Source: Gallionella sp.
GTDB taxonomy: Bacteria; Pseudomonadota; Gammaproteobacteria; Burkholderiales; Gallionellaceae
Direction: 5' to 3'
DNA length: 64,000 bases
NCBI GenBank assembly: GCA_028710565.1
Contig: JAQTTV010000010.1
Location: 1-64,000, forward strand
A program made the translations under genes and the position numbers. Shown here one piece after another: positions 42,432 to 50,719 of this stretch. Numbering within the stretch: the first letter of the stretch is position 1; each line of letters starts with the position of its first letter. The notes below the pieces were generated by a model. The model was not told where the DNA came from, did no database searches, and saw nothing but the letters and a program-made list of their open reading frames with translations.

Positions 42432-45400
42432 TCATATCGACTGGGGATGCTGGCTGGTTATGCTCCATTGACTGTCTTGCGCCAAGGTGTTTAATTTTTG
42501 AATTAAGCTATCGCGCAGGCAATGCAACTCATGGATGCGTGCTTGCGCTTTCAGTGCTTTTCCATTTTGTTTCAGATCGTACAACTCCACAGCTAACGCA
42601 TGAGTTTGCTTGTGTAGCAATGCAATTGCGGCAAAAGTGGGGTGTGCACCATAGCGCACCATGCCATGGCCTTCCAGCCAGTGTGCAAAATGGCACTGTG
42701 TTTCGTTTAAAGGGGGCGGAGCAGAGGCTTTGTCATGGAGATAAGCTTCCAATACGCTGACCCATGCATGATGTTCCGCACTGGCGAAGAGCAGAGGTAA
42801 ATCATCTTGATGTGCGGGCGCGGGCTTTTGCCAAGCTGGGTTGGTATGCCAACTGGCAACCCAATCAGGTATTTCAGCTGCGAGCATAGGATGCGCAATA
42901 CCAAAACCTTGTGCTAGATCGCAACCAAGTTGCAATAACAAGGTGCCATGGGCAATGGTTTCTACCCCTTCTGCGATCACTTGACGATGAAATGCGGTCG
43001 CCAGTCCTAAAATACCTTCCAAGATGGCGAGGTCATCAGGATCGTCAAGCATGTTATGCACAAAGCTCTGATCTATTTTCAGTAGATTGACGGGGAGCCG
43101 TTTCAAATAAGTTAAAGAGGAATATCCTGTGCCGAAGTCATCTAGGGAAAAGGTTACCCCTAATGCTTGGCATTGCGAAATGGTATGAGAAATCTGTGCG
43201 ACATCCTCAAGCGCAGTGGCTTCCAAAACTTCCAACTCCAATTGATTGGGATTGATGTCGGGATATTGATTCAGCATGCCTTGTAAGCGATCAGCAAAAT
43301 CCAATTCTTGCAACTGGCGAGTACCCACATTCACGCTAATGGGCATCGCAAAGCCAGCGGCTTGCCAAGCACTCATTTGGTTCAGCACCGTGTCTATGAC
43401 CCATTCCCCAATCATGACCACGAGCGGGTGACCTTCAACGACGGGTAAAAACTCATGAGGTGCTAAGAGCCCTTTTTGAGGGTGCTGCCAACGAATCAAA
43501 GCTTCCACGCCGATGACGGTGCCTGTTCGCATATTCACTTTGGGCTGATAGTGCAATACAAATTCTTTCGCATTTAAAGCCTGAGTGATACGCTCCAAAC
43601 TTTCATGATGATCTCGAATGCTCACATCCTGAGCAGCATCAAAGATGAAGTAGCGATTTTTCCCCGCCAATTTGGCTTGATACATCGCTTGGTCGGCTTG
43701 ACGCATGAGTTGATCGGCATCAATATTTTCACCTTGCGGATAGAAGGTAACACCGAGGCTGGCGGAAACTTGTAGCGTCACATCGCTAAACTGCACAGGA
43801 CGAGCCGCCGCTTCAAGTAAGCGAGTGAGGATCTCCAGACTGCTATCTACACTTTCTAGTTCAAGCAATACCGCAACGAACTCATCTCCACCCAAGCGGG
43901 CGAGCGTGTCGCCATCACGTAACACTTGCTTCATGCGATTAGAGACGGTGATGAGTAATTGATCCCCTGCATCATGACCATGATTGTCATTGATGGCTTT
44001 AAAGCCATCTAAGTCGAGGAAGGCGACGGCGAGTAAGTGTTGATGTCGTTGCGCTTGGGAAATACCTTGACGAAGTCGATCCGCGAGCAAGACGCGGTTG
44101 GGCAAATTGGTCAGGGCATCATAATGGGCAATGTGCTCCAGTTGGTTTTGGTGTTCTTTGAGAGAGGTAATATCAGAGAAAAGTGCCACGTATTGCAGTG
44201 TATGTCCGTGCATATCTTTAACCGCACTGATGGTTTGCATGGCGGCATAAACCTCTCCATTCTTCCGTCGATTCCAAACCTCACTATACCAATGCCCCTG
44301 CTCTATCAGCCCGCGCCACAAGGCAGCGTAGTAATCTTTAGTTTGTCGACCTGAACTCAGCAAGCGGGGATTGCGTCCCAGCACCTCATTATGATGATAA
44401 CCTGTTATACGGCTAAACGACTGATTCACATCAATAATAGCTCCATCTGAATCGGTGATCATAATACCCTCGCGAGCATGCGTAAACACGCTGGCCGCTA
44501 ACTTGAGCTTCTCTTCAGCGTGTTTACGTTCTGTAATGTCCCAGCAGTAACCGATATAGCCGAGGAAGTTGCCACTGGTATCGAAGCGCGGTACACCAAT
44601 GTCGGCAATCCAACCATAATTGCCATTGGCGCGGCGCAACCGATACTCCAGATCAACTTTATGTCGTTGCTGGAATGCGGCTTGGCAAAGGCTTTCGCAG
44701 CGTGCTCGATCATTCGGGTGTACATCTTCCAGCCAACCTATGCCCAGCAACTGTTCCATGCTTCGACCTGTATAGGTCAACCAGCGTTTGTTGTACCAAA
44801 TGCCCGCATTTTGGGTATCTGACATCCAGATTAGAGCGGGCGCATGGTCCGCCATATTGTGGAAACGAGCCTCACTTTCAGACAGCGCATCTTCACGTTG
44901 TTGCAAGGCAAGCAGCAAACGATTAAAACCTGCAATCAATTCCCCTATTTCATCAAATTGAGTAATGGGTAAAGGGGTTAAGCGTGCGTAGGCATCTACT
45001 AATTTGGCGTGTGTTGTTAACGTACTCAGGGCATGAAGCATAGGCGCAAGTTGACGCTTCAACATCCACCACGTTAATCCCGCTGCCAACAAAGTTAATA
45101 TTGCGGTGATAATCAACACGCGGTTCCGCATGATGTGTATCGGGGCAAAAACCTCGTCTGTAGGAATGGACACCACCACAATCCAACCCGTCAAAGGAAT
45201 TTGCTTGAAGGAGGACAGCACTTCAACACCACGCGCATCATTGTAGGTAAGCGAACCTTCTTGCTCTTTTAAAATGAGATCAATGGATGGGTTTACTTTC
45301 TCTGCGGGGAGCGACTGCAGCGTTCGCCATTTATCGTTTGCCGTTACAATCCGACGAGCTTGGGGAGCAATCAGCAAATACCCCCCCTCCTTCCCATAAT

Positions 45401-45992
45401 GCGCATCCGTTAAATGCTCCAAAAAGTTGTGGATACTCAAATCAGTCGCCCCAGCCAAAACGCCAATCACGTGATGATGCGCATCTTGAATAGGTACAGC
45501 CATCGTAAAACTCGGATGACCCGACAACTTACTTATGACTGGACTACCGATGATTGGCTGTTCATCTTTGATGACATCCTTGATGTAATCACGATCCGCA
45601 TAATTGATGTGTGCTTGATTATTAGGAAAGGTGGTGGCGATTGAAATGCCATCCAACGCCGTTATAAAGCCACCGCCATTGAAAAAAACGGGCAAGATGC
45701 CTTGGCTTTGCAAATGAATTTGTAGTTGTTCAGGGTTTTTTAGGAGCTGAGGCGTAATCGTTTTAGCAACGCTGATTAATGCATCGCGACGCTGTTCTAT
45801 TTCTTGATTGATCCCTGCGGCGACGAAGGTCGCTGTTGAAAGCTGCTGCTCGCTTGAGAGCGTTTCCATGTCTTTGTGCAGCATCTGGGTGGCAACAAAC
45901 GCCAAAAACCAAATACTGCTCACGAAGATGCTTAAGGTAAAAAGCATCACTCTTTTCTTGAGAGGGTGTCCTTGAAAAATATTGAGTTGCAT
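42432..45992 (-). CDS. Multidomain GGDEF-EAL c-di-GMP signalling protein with C-terminal CZB-like domain
   Basis: 1186 residues. A first membrane segment at 14-36 and a second at about 290-310 bracket a periplasmic dCache-type sensor; a HAMP region follows, then two PAS domains (the second with PAC). GGDEF at about 700 (LARLGGDEFVAVL) and EAL at about 829 (GVEALIRWQHP, with DDFGTGYSSLTYLKRLPV and VIAEGVE) both keep their catalytic residues, so it could make and break c-di-GMP. The last 125 residues resemble the zinc-binding CZB domain: H-x-W, CHFAHWLEGHG and spaced histidines. The sensed ligand is unknown. Confidence 0.85.
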   Translation of the reverse strand: MQLNIFQGHPLKKRVMLFTLSIFVSSIWFLAFVATQMLHKDMETLSSEQQLSTATFVAAGINQEIEQRRDALISVAKTITPQLLKNPEQLQIHLQSQGILPVFFNGGGFITALDGISIATTFPNNQAHINYADRDYIKDVIKDEQPIIGSPVISKLSGHPSFTMAVPIQDAHHHVIGVLAGATDLSIHNFLEHLTDAHYGKEGGYLLIAPQARRIVTANDKWRTLQSLPAEKVNPSIDLILKEQEGSLTYNDARGVEVLSSFKQIPLTGWIVVVSIPTDEVFAPIHIMRNRVLIITAILTLLAAGLTWWMLKRQLAPMLHALSTLTTHAKLVDAYARLTPLPITQFDEIGELIAGFNRLLLALQQREDALSESEARFHNMADHAPALIWMSDTQNAGIWYNKRWLTYTGRSMEQLLGIGWLEDVHPNDRARCESLCQAAFQQRHKVDLEYRLRRANGNYGWIADIGVPRFDTSGNFLGYIGYCWDITERKHAEEKLKLAASVFTHAREGIMITDSDGAIIDVNQSFSRITGYHHNEVLGRNPRLLSSGRQTKDYYAALWRGLIEQGHWYSEVWNRRKNGEVYAAMQTISAVKDMHGHTLQYVALFSDITSLKEHQNQLEHIAHYDALTNLPNRVLLADRLRQGISQAQRHQHLLAVAFLDLDGFKAINDNHGHDAGDQLLITVSNRMKQVLRDGDTLARLGGDEFVAVLLELESVDSSLEILTRLLEAAARPVQFSDVTLQVSASLGVTFYPQGENIDADQLMRQADQAMYQAKLAGKNRYFIFDAAQDVSIRDHHESLERITQALNAKEFVLHYQPKVNMRTGTVIGVEALIRWQHPQKGLLAPHEFLPVVEGHPLVVMIGEWVIDTVLNQMSAWQAAGFAMPISVNVGTRQLQELDFADRLQGMLNQYPDINPNQLELEVLEATALEDVAQISHTISQCQALGVTFSLDDFGTGYSSLTYLKRLPVNLLKIDQSFVHNMLDDPDDLAILEGILGLATAFHRQVIAEGVETIAHGTLLLQLGCDLAQGFGIAHPMLAAEIPDWVASWHTNPAWQKPAPAHQDDLPLLFASAEHHAWVSVLEAYLHDKASAPPPLNETQCHFAHWLEGHGMVRYGAHPTFAAIALLHKQTHALAVELYDLKQNGKALKAQARIHELHCLRDSLIQKLNTLAQDSQWSITSQHPQSI

Positions 45993-46209
45993 ATCTTTTT
46001 ACCGTATTACAGGAGCGTTAGAAGCTAACCCTAGAAGACCATCATTTGTTAATTGATATTGATTATATACACTTTATCGCTGAAGAAGCTCAACTGATTA
46101 GATAGTGCTAGTTTAATCAACATGCTAAGCGTACTTTTCTTGGCAATTCAAGCTGTTATTTTCATATCGCCTTATGGTATAAGGCGGAATTCTATTTACG
46201 TATTTTGCT

Positions 46210-47358
46210 ATGCCTTACGCTGCACTTCAAACCGAACTCCGCCAACGTGAAACCCAAGGTTTATTGCGCCGCCGCCATACCTTAGATTCGCCACAATCGC
46301 CGCATATCGTAGTGGCAGGCAAGTCGTATTTGACCTTTTCCAGCAACGATTATCTGGGATTAGCGAACCATCCGCAGTTAATCGCGGCATGGCAAGCGGG
46401 GGCAGAACAGTGGGGAGTGGGATCGGGTGCGGCGCACTTGGTGACGGGGCATAGCGCGGCGCATGAGGAGCTGGAGATTGCCTTGGCGCAGTTCGTTGGC
46501 AAACCCGCCGCGTTGTTGTTTTCCACGGGCTATATGGCGAACGCGGGTGCGGTGCAAGGTTTGGTGGGAAAGGCAGATTATGTGTTTGCCGATAAACTAA
46601 ATCACGCCTCGCTCAATGAAGCGATGCGCTTGTCGCGGGCGACGGTGAAACGCTATCGGCATAACGATGTTTCGCATTTAGCCAAGCTATTGGCAGACGC
46701 GCCACAAGGGCGGAAGTTAGTCATCACTGACGCCGTATTCAGCATGGATGGGGACATCGCGCCTTTGCCTGACTTATTGGCGTTGTGCGAACGCTATGAC
46801 GCGTGGCTGTTGGTGGATGATGCGCATGGTTTCGGCGTGTTGGGCGCGCAAGGTCGCGGGGCGTTAGTGCATTTTGGACTGACTTCGCCGCGCATTATTT
46901 ACATGGCAACCTTGGGCAAAGCGGCGGGCGTGTTCGGTGCATTCGTCGCGGCAGAGCAAGTGGTCATCGACACGCTTATCAACCACGCGCCCAGCTACGT
47001 TTACACCACCGCCACCCCGCCCTCCGTGGCACATACGACATTGGCAAGTTTGCGGCTAATCGAAGCAGGCGATGACCGCCGTGCGCATTTACAAACGCTG
47101 ATTGCCCAGTTGCACGAGGAATTACAAGACTTACCGTGGACATTAATGCCGTCGGATACGCCAATCCAGCCGTTACTGGTCGAAGATGCCCATACAGCCT
47201 TAACCCTCAGCGCAAAATTGCGTGAGCAAGGCATCTGGCTCTCCTCCATCCGCCCGCCGACCGTGCCCACGGCAAGGTTGCGGATTACTTTGTCGGCAAC
47301 GCATACGGCAGCAGATGTTTCACATTTAGGAAAGGCATTACATGACATTGCACGTTGA
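46210..47358 (+). CDS. bioF: 8-amino-7-oxononanoate synthase
   Basis: 382 residues, a PLP enzyme. FSSNDYLGLANHPQLI opens the family core; GSGAAHLVTGHSAAHEELE, VDDAHGFGVLG and the PLP lysine in MATLGKAAGVFGAF follow. Condenses alanine with pimeloyl-ACP in biotin synthesis. Overlaps bioH by 17 nt, so translation is coupled. The 217 bp upstream, shared with the divergent c-di-GMP gene, show no clear BirA operator. Confidence 0.93.
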   Translation: MPYAALQTELRQRETQGLLRRRHTLDSPQSPHIVVAGKSYLTFSSNDYLGLANHPQLIAAWQAGAEQWGVGSGAAHLVTGHSAAHEELEIALAQFVGKPAALLFSTGYMANAGAVQGLVGKADYVFADKLNHASLNEAMRLSRATVKRYRHNDVSHLAKLLADAPQGRKLVITDAVFSMDGDIAPLPDLLALCERYDAWLLVDDAHGFGVLGAQGRGALVHFGLTSPRIIYMATLGKAAGVFGAFVAAEQVVIDTLINHAPSYVYTTATPPSVAHTTLASLRLIEAGDDRRAHLQTLIAQLHEELQDLPWTLMPSDTPIQPLLVEDAHTALTLSAKLREQGIWLSSIRPPTVPTARLRITLSATHTAADVSHLGKALHDIAR

Positions 47359-48190
47359 AACCCACGGCACAGGTACACCGTTGTTGTTGATTCATGGCTG
47401 GGGAATGCACGGCGGGTTATGGGGCGAATTGGTGCCGCGCTTGGCGCAGGATTTTCACGTCATCACCGTGGATTTGCCAGGGCATGGACTGAGTCGGGAT
47501 TGTGTACTCCCTCACCCTAGCCCTCTCCCAGTGGGAGAGGGGATTGACTCCCTTCCCCCTATGGGGGAAAGCTTGCGAGGGGGCTGGCTGGGGATGAGGG
47601 GGGTGCAAGATCTCGATACCTTCGTCGATGTCCTTGCCGCGCAATTTCCTGAACCGTTGAATGTCTGCGGTTGGTCTTTAGGTGGGCAAATTGCTTTGCG
47701 TTGGGCGGTGCGCTTTCCATCGCAAATACAAAAGCTCATCTTGCTATCCAGCACGCCGTGTTTTACCCAGCAGCCCAATTGGGATTGCGCCATGTCGGCG
47801 GAGACCTTGGCGGGGTTTGCCGAGGCGTTGCAACAAGATTACGCCCTGACGTTACGGCGATTTTTAGCGTTACAAGTACGCGGCAGCGAGAACGAAAAAG
47901 CCTTGTTGCTGCGTTTGCGGCAGGCGTTGTTTAGTCGTGGCGAACCGAATGCCGATATTTTACAACGCGGACTCGGCATTTTGCGCGACTGCGATTTACG
48001 CGCCGATTTGCCAAAAATTCTCACCCCCACGCTGGTGATCGGCGGCGAACGTGATACCCTCACGCCCCCAGAAGCCAGTGCATTTTTGGCGCAACAGTTG
48101 CCCAATGCGCGGCTGGAATTGATACTAGGCGCGGCACACGCGCCGTTTTTATCGCACCCCGATGCGGTTGCGAAACTTTTTAGTCGTTAG
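47342..48190 (+). CDS. bioH: Pimeloyl-ACP methyl ester esterase BioH with an in-frame repeat insertion
   Basis: 282 residues. Alpha/beta hydrolase: oxyanion region LLLIHGWGMHGGLWGEL, nucleophile S112 in GWSLGG, Asp in GGERDTLTP and His in GAAHAPFLSHP. Family members are about 250 residues. The excess is residues about 53-87, a Pro/Gly-rich stretch (LPHPSPLPVGEGIDSLPP...) encoded by a palindromic repeat element inserted without breaking the frame, just after the conserved DLPGHGLSR. It lies in the loop between that strand and the next helix. The catalytic triad is intact, so the enzyme may still work. Cleaves the methyl ester of pimeloyl-ACP for BioF. Confidence 0.85.
   Translation: MTLHVETHGTGTPLLLIHGWGMHGGLWGELVPRLAQDFHVITVDLPGHGLSRDCVLPHPSPLPVGEGIDSLPPMGESLRGGWLGMRGVQDLDTFVDVLAAQFPEPLNVCGWSLGGQIALRWAVRFPSQIQKLILLSSTPCFTQQPNWDCAMSAETLAGFAEALQQDYALTLRRFLALQVRGSENEKALLLRLRQALFSRGEPNADILQRGLGILRDCDLRADLPKILTPTLVIGGERDTLTPPEASAFLAQQLPNARLELILGAAHAPFLSHPDAVAKLFSR
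47504..47602. repeat. CCCTCTCCC-type palindromic repeat inserted in bioH
   Basis: About 99 bp. CCCTCTCCCAGTGGGAGAGG and CCCCCTATGGGGG palindromes and a GGGGATGAGGGGGG end. Compare the intergenic repeat at 10730-10833 with the same CCCTCTCCC/GGGAGAGGG core. It adds about 33 codons to bioH and carries no stop in this frame. Confidence 0.75.
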
Positions 48191-48271
48191 CTGTTAGTTG
48201 GTGAAATGCACTGCGCTTAATAACGAGCCGCGACCAACTAACGACTAGCGACTACCCACTAACGACCAGCT

Positions 48272-49138
48272 ATGAATGAATTTTTAATTGATAAACAACA
48301 GGTTCGCCGCTCTTTTAGTCGGGCGGCAAAAAGTTATGACGCAGCGGCGGTATTACAACGCGAAGTTTGCCAGCGCATGTTGGAACGCTTGGACTACATC
48401 CGCTTGCAACCCACCCGCGTGTTAGACGTGGGCAGCGGCACGGGCTGGGGCACGCGCCAACTGACTGCCAAATACGCCGACGCGCAAGTGATTTCGCTGG
48501 ACATCGCCCTCGGCATGTTACAACTGTCACGCGGGCAAACCAGTTGGTGGCGCAAATTATTAAGCCCACCGCCCGCCGTCTGCGCCGACGTGGAAGCCTT
48601 GCCCTTCGCCGCCAACAGCTTTGAAATGGTCTGGTCGAATTTAGCCTTGCAATGGTGCAACGACTTGCCCGCCACGATTGTGGATTTGCACCGCATCCTC
48701 AAGCCCGATGGTTTGCTGATGTTCAGCACCTTCGGCCCCGACACCCTCAAAGAATTGCGCCGCGCCTTCCACGGCGTAGATGAACACACCCACCTCAACC
48801 GTTTCGCCGACATGCACGACGTAGGCGACATGCTCTCCCACGGAGGCTTCGCCGAACCCGTGATGGACATGGAATACCTGACCCTGACCTACGACGACGT
48901 GCGCGGCGTGCTCTACGACCTCAAAGCCATCGGCGCGCACAACGCCACCGCAGGGCGCGGACAAGGCTTAATGGGCAAACAAGCGTGGGCGCGACTGGTG
49001 GAAAACTACGAACAACAACGACGCGACGGCAAACTCCCCGCGACCTACGAAGTCATTTACGGCCACGCATGGAAAGTCCCGCCAAGAATGACCAAAGACG
49101 GCGCGGCGATTATTCAGACTTCGTTTAAATTGAAGTAA
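48272..49138 (+). CDS. bioC: Malonyl-ACP O-methyltransferase BioC
   Basis: 288 residues. VRRSFSRAAKSYDAAAVLQ is the typical BioC start; the SAM motif VLDVGSGTGWGTRQL, LPFAANSFEMVWSNLALQW and FSTFGPDTLKELR follow. Methylates malonyl-ACP to disguise it for the fatty-acid machinery at the start of biotin synthesis. Follows bioH after 81 bp. Confidence 0.92.
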   Translation: MNEFLIDKQQVRRSFSRAAKSYDAAAVLQREVCQRMLERLDYIRLQPTRVLDVGSGTGWGTRQLTAKYADAQVISLDIALGMLQLSRGQTSWWRKLLSPPPAVCADVEALPFAANSFEMVWSNLALQWCNDLPATIVDLHRILKPDGLLMFSTFGPDTLKELRRAFHGVDEHTHLNRFADMHDVGDMLSHGGFAEPVMDMEYLTLTYDDVRGVLYDLKAIGAHNATAGRGQGLMGKQAWARLVENYEQQRRDGKLPATYEVIYGHAWKVPPRMTKDGAAIIQTSFKLK

Positions 49139-49177
49139 ATCTGATGCAACCACATCGCACTTTCTTGCTGCAAGGTA

Positions 49178-49198
49178 TATACTAAAAATATATTTTAG
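49178..49198 (+). promoter_or_regulatory. Probable vapBC promoter/operator
   Basis: TATACT at 49178-49183 overlaps the palindrome with arms CTAAAA and TTTTAG (49182-49198). A strong GGAGG follows before the vapB ATG. VapBC systems are usually self-repressed through such palindromes; binding is inferred. Confidence 0.45.
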
Positions 49199-49207
49199 GA
49201 GGGTGCG

Positions 49208-49441
49208 ATGAGAACAGCCAAATTATTTCGCAACGGGCAAAGTCAGGCCGTCCGTTTACCCAAAGAATTCCGTTTTGACGGTGAAGAAGTTTTCATCAAG
49301 AAAATAGGAAACGGGGTCATGCTGATCCCCGTGACCCATTCTTGGGATGCGCTACTGGGCAGTTTGGATAAATTTTCGCCTGATTTTATGGACGAACGCG
49401 CCCAACCTGAACAAGCCGCCCGCGAGGAATTATTCGCATGA
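49208..49441 (+). CDS. vapB: Antitoxin VapB (AbrB/MazE-type)
   Basis: 77 residues. KLFRNGQSQAVRLPKEFRFDGEEVFIKKIGNGVMLIP is the swapped-hairpin AbrB DNA-binding fold typical of VapB; the acidic C-terminal tail would wrap the toxin. Overlaps vapC by 4 nt (ATGA type). Inserted between bioC and bioD. Confidence 0.92.
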   Translation: MRTAKLFRNGQSQAVRLPKEFRFDGEEVFIKKIGNGVMLIPVTHSWDALLGSLDKFSPDFMDERAQPEQAAREELFA

Positions 49442-49845
49442 AAATCATGCTGGACACCAACATTTGCATCGCACTGATTAAGCGCAAACCCGCTCACGTC
49501 TTGCAAAAATTGCAGACTTACTCGGCGGGCGATGTGGGTATTTCCAGCATCACCCTTGCCGAACTGCGCTTTGGCGCGAGCAAAAGCCAACACGCAGCCC
49601 AAAACCACGCCGCATTGGACGAGTTTCTGCTGCCACTGGACATCGCCGATTTTGACGAAGCAGCCACGCGACGCTACGGCGAACTGCGCAGCACCTTAGA
49701 AAAACAAGGCACGCCCATCGGCGCACTCGACACCCTCATCGCCGCCCACGCCCTTAGTCTAAACACCCCCCTCGCCACCCACAACACCCGCGAATTCAAT
49801 CGTGTCGCGGGATTGCGGGTAGAGGATTGGATTAGCCAAGGGTAG
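49438..49845 (+). CDS. vapC: Toxin VapC, PIN-domain ribonuclease
   Basis: 135 residues. PIN-domain acidic residues D6 (MLDTNIC), E42 (TLAELRFG) and D98 (GALDTLIAAH), and the closing THNTREFNRV motif. Cleaves RNA (often tRNA-fMet in enteric homologues); neutralised by VapB encoded just upstream. Confidence 0.93.
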   Translation: MKIMLDTNICIALIKRKPAHVLQKLQTYSAGDVGISSITLAELRFGASKSQHAAQNHAALDEFLLPLDIADFDEAATRRYGELRSTLEKQGTPIGALDTLIAAHALSLNTPLATHNTREFNRVAGLRVEDWISQG

Positions 49846-49915
49846 GTTGCGGTATGATGCGCAGCACTAAAATCGCTACGATATGATTCGGGCAAACATG
49901 GAGGATCATTAGATT

Positions 49916-50659
49916 ATGTCGCAAACTCGTATTGAATGGACAGAAGCAACATGGAATCCAACAGTGGGATGCACAAAGATTTCCGCTGGTTGTAAACACT
50001 GCTATGCGGAGGCTATGGCGGTGCGTCTGCGCGCAATGGGAACACAAGGTTATGAAAATGGCTTCAAGCTAACGATTCTTCCTGATCGTTTAAGCGAACC
50101 ACTACGCCGCAAGAAGCCTACCGTCTATTTCGTAAACTCGATGTCTGACCTTTTCCACAAGAGCATTCCCGATAGCTACATTGATCGAATTTTTGATGTA
50201 ATTGCTCGCAGCCCACAACATACCTTTCAAGTGCTAACCAAACGTGCTGAACGTATGGCTCAGTATTTCCGTACGCGTGATGTGCCGCTTAACGCTTGGC
50301 TTGGTGTTACAGTGGAAGATCGTAAGGACGGTGTACCCAGAATTGATAAGCTACGGGGAATTGATGCCAGTATTCGTTTCCTCTCCGTTGAGCCGCTGCT
50401 TGAAGATATTGGTGAGATTGATTTAACCGATATTCATTGGGTTATTGTCGGTGGTGAATCGGGTTCGCGGGCACGACCCATGCGACCAGAATGGGTTGAG
50501 CCTATTCGGCAGCAATGCGAAGAGACGGGAACAGCCTTTTTCTTCAAACAATGGGGAGGCTGGGGGGCTGACGGTGTAAAGCGGGCAAAAAAACAAAATG
50601 GTCGACAATTAAACGGGCAGACTTGGGATCAAATGCCAGAACTTCGCGTCCATTTTTGA
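49916..50659 (+). CDS. DUF5131 (phage Gp37/Gp68-like) three-cysteine protein
   Basis: 247 residues. Opens with WNPTVGCTKISAGCKHCYAE: cysteines C19, C26 and C29 (C-x6-C-x2-C), a pattern like an iron-sulfur site of radical-SAM-like proteins. VNSMSDLFH, FQVLTKRAERM, GVTVEDR, SVEPLLEDI and WVIVGGESG are the family's conserved blocks. Found in phages, plasmids and genomic islands; the activity is not established. It is followed 60 bp later by its usual partner, TcmP. Base composition differs from the bio genes. Confidence 0.85.
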   Translation: MSQTRIEWTEATWNPTVGCTKISAGCKHCYAEAMAVRLRAMGTQGYENGFKLTILPDRLSEPLRRKKPTVYFVNSMSDLFHKSIPDSYIDRIFDVIARSPQHTFQVLTKRAERMAQYFRTRDVPLNAWLGVTVEDRKDGVPRIDKLRGIDASIRFLSVEPLLEDIGEIDLTDIHWVIVGGESGSRARPMRPEWVEPIRQQCEETGTAFFFKQWGGWGADGVKRAKKQNGRQLNGQTWDQMPELRVHF

Positions 50660-50719
50660 TACAGCCAGAACAACTGTTGTTTTTTATATTGATGCGTTTT
50701 AAGTTTCAGAAAGAAGCAT

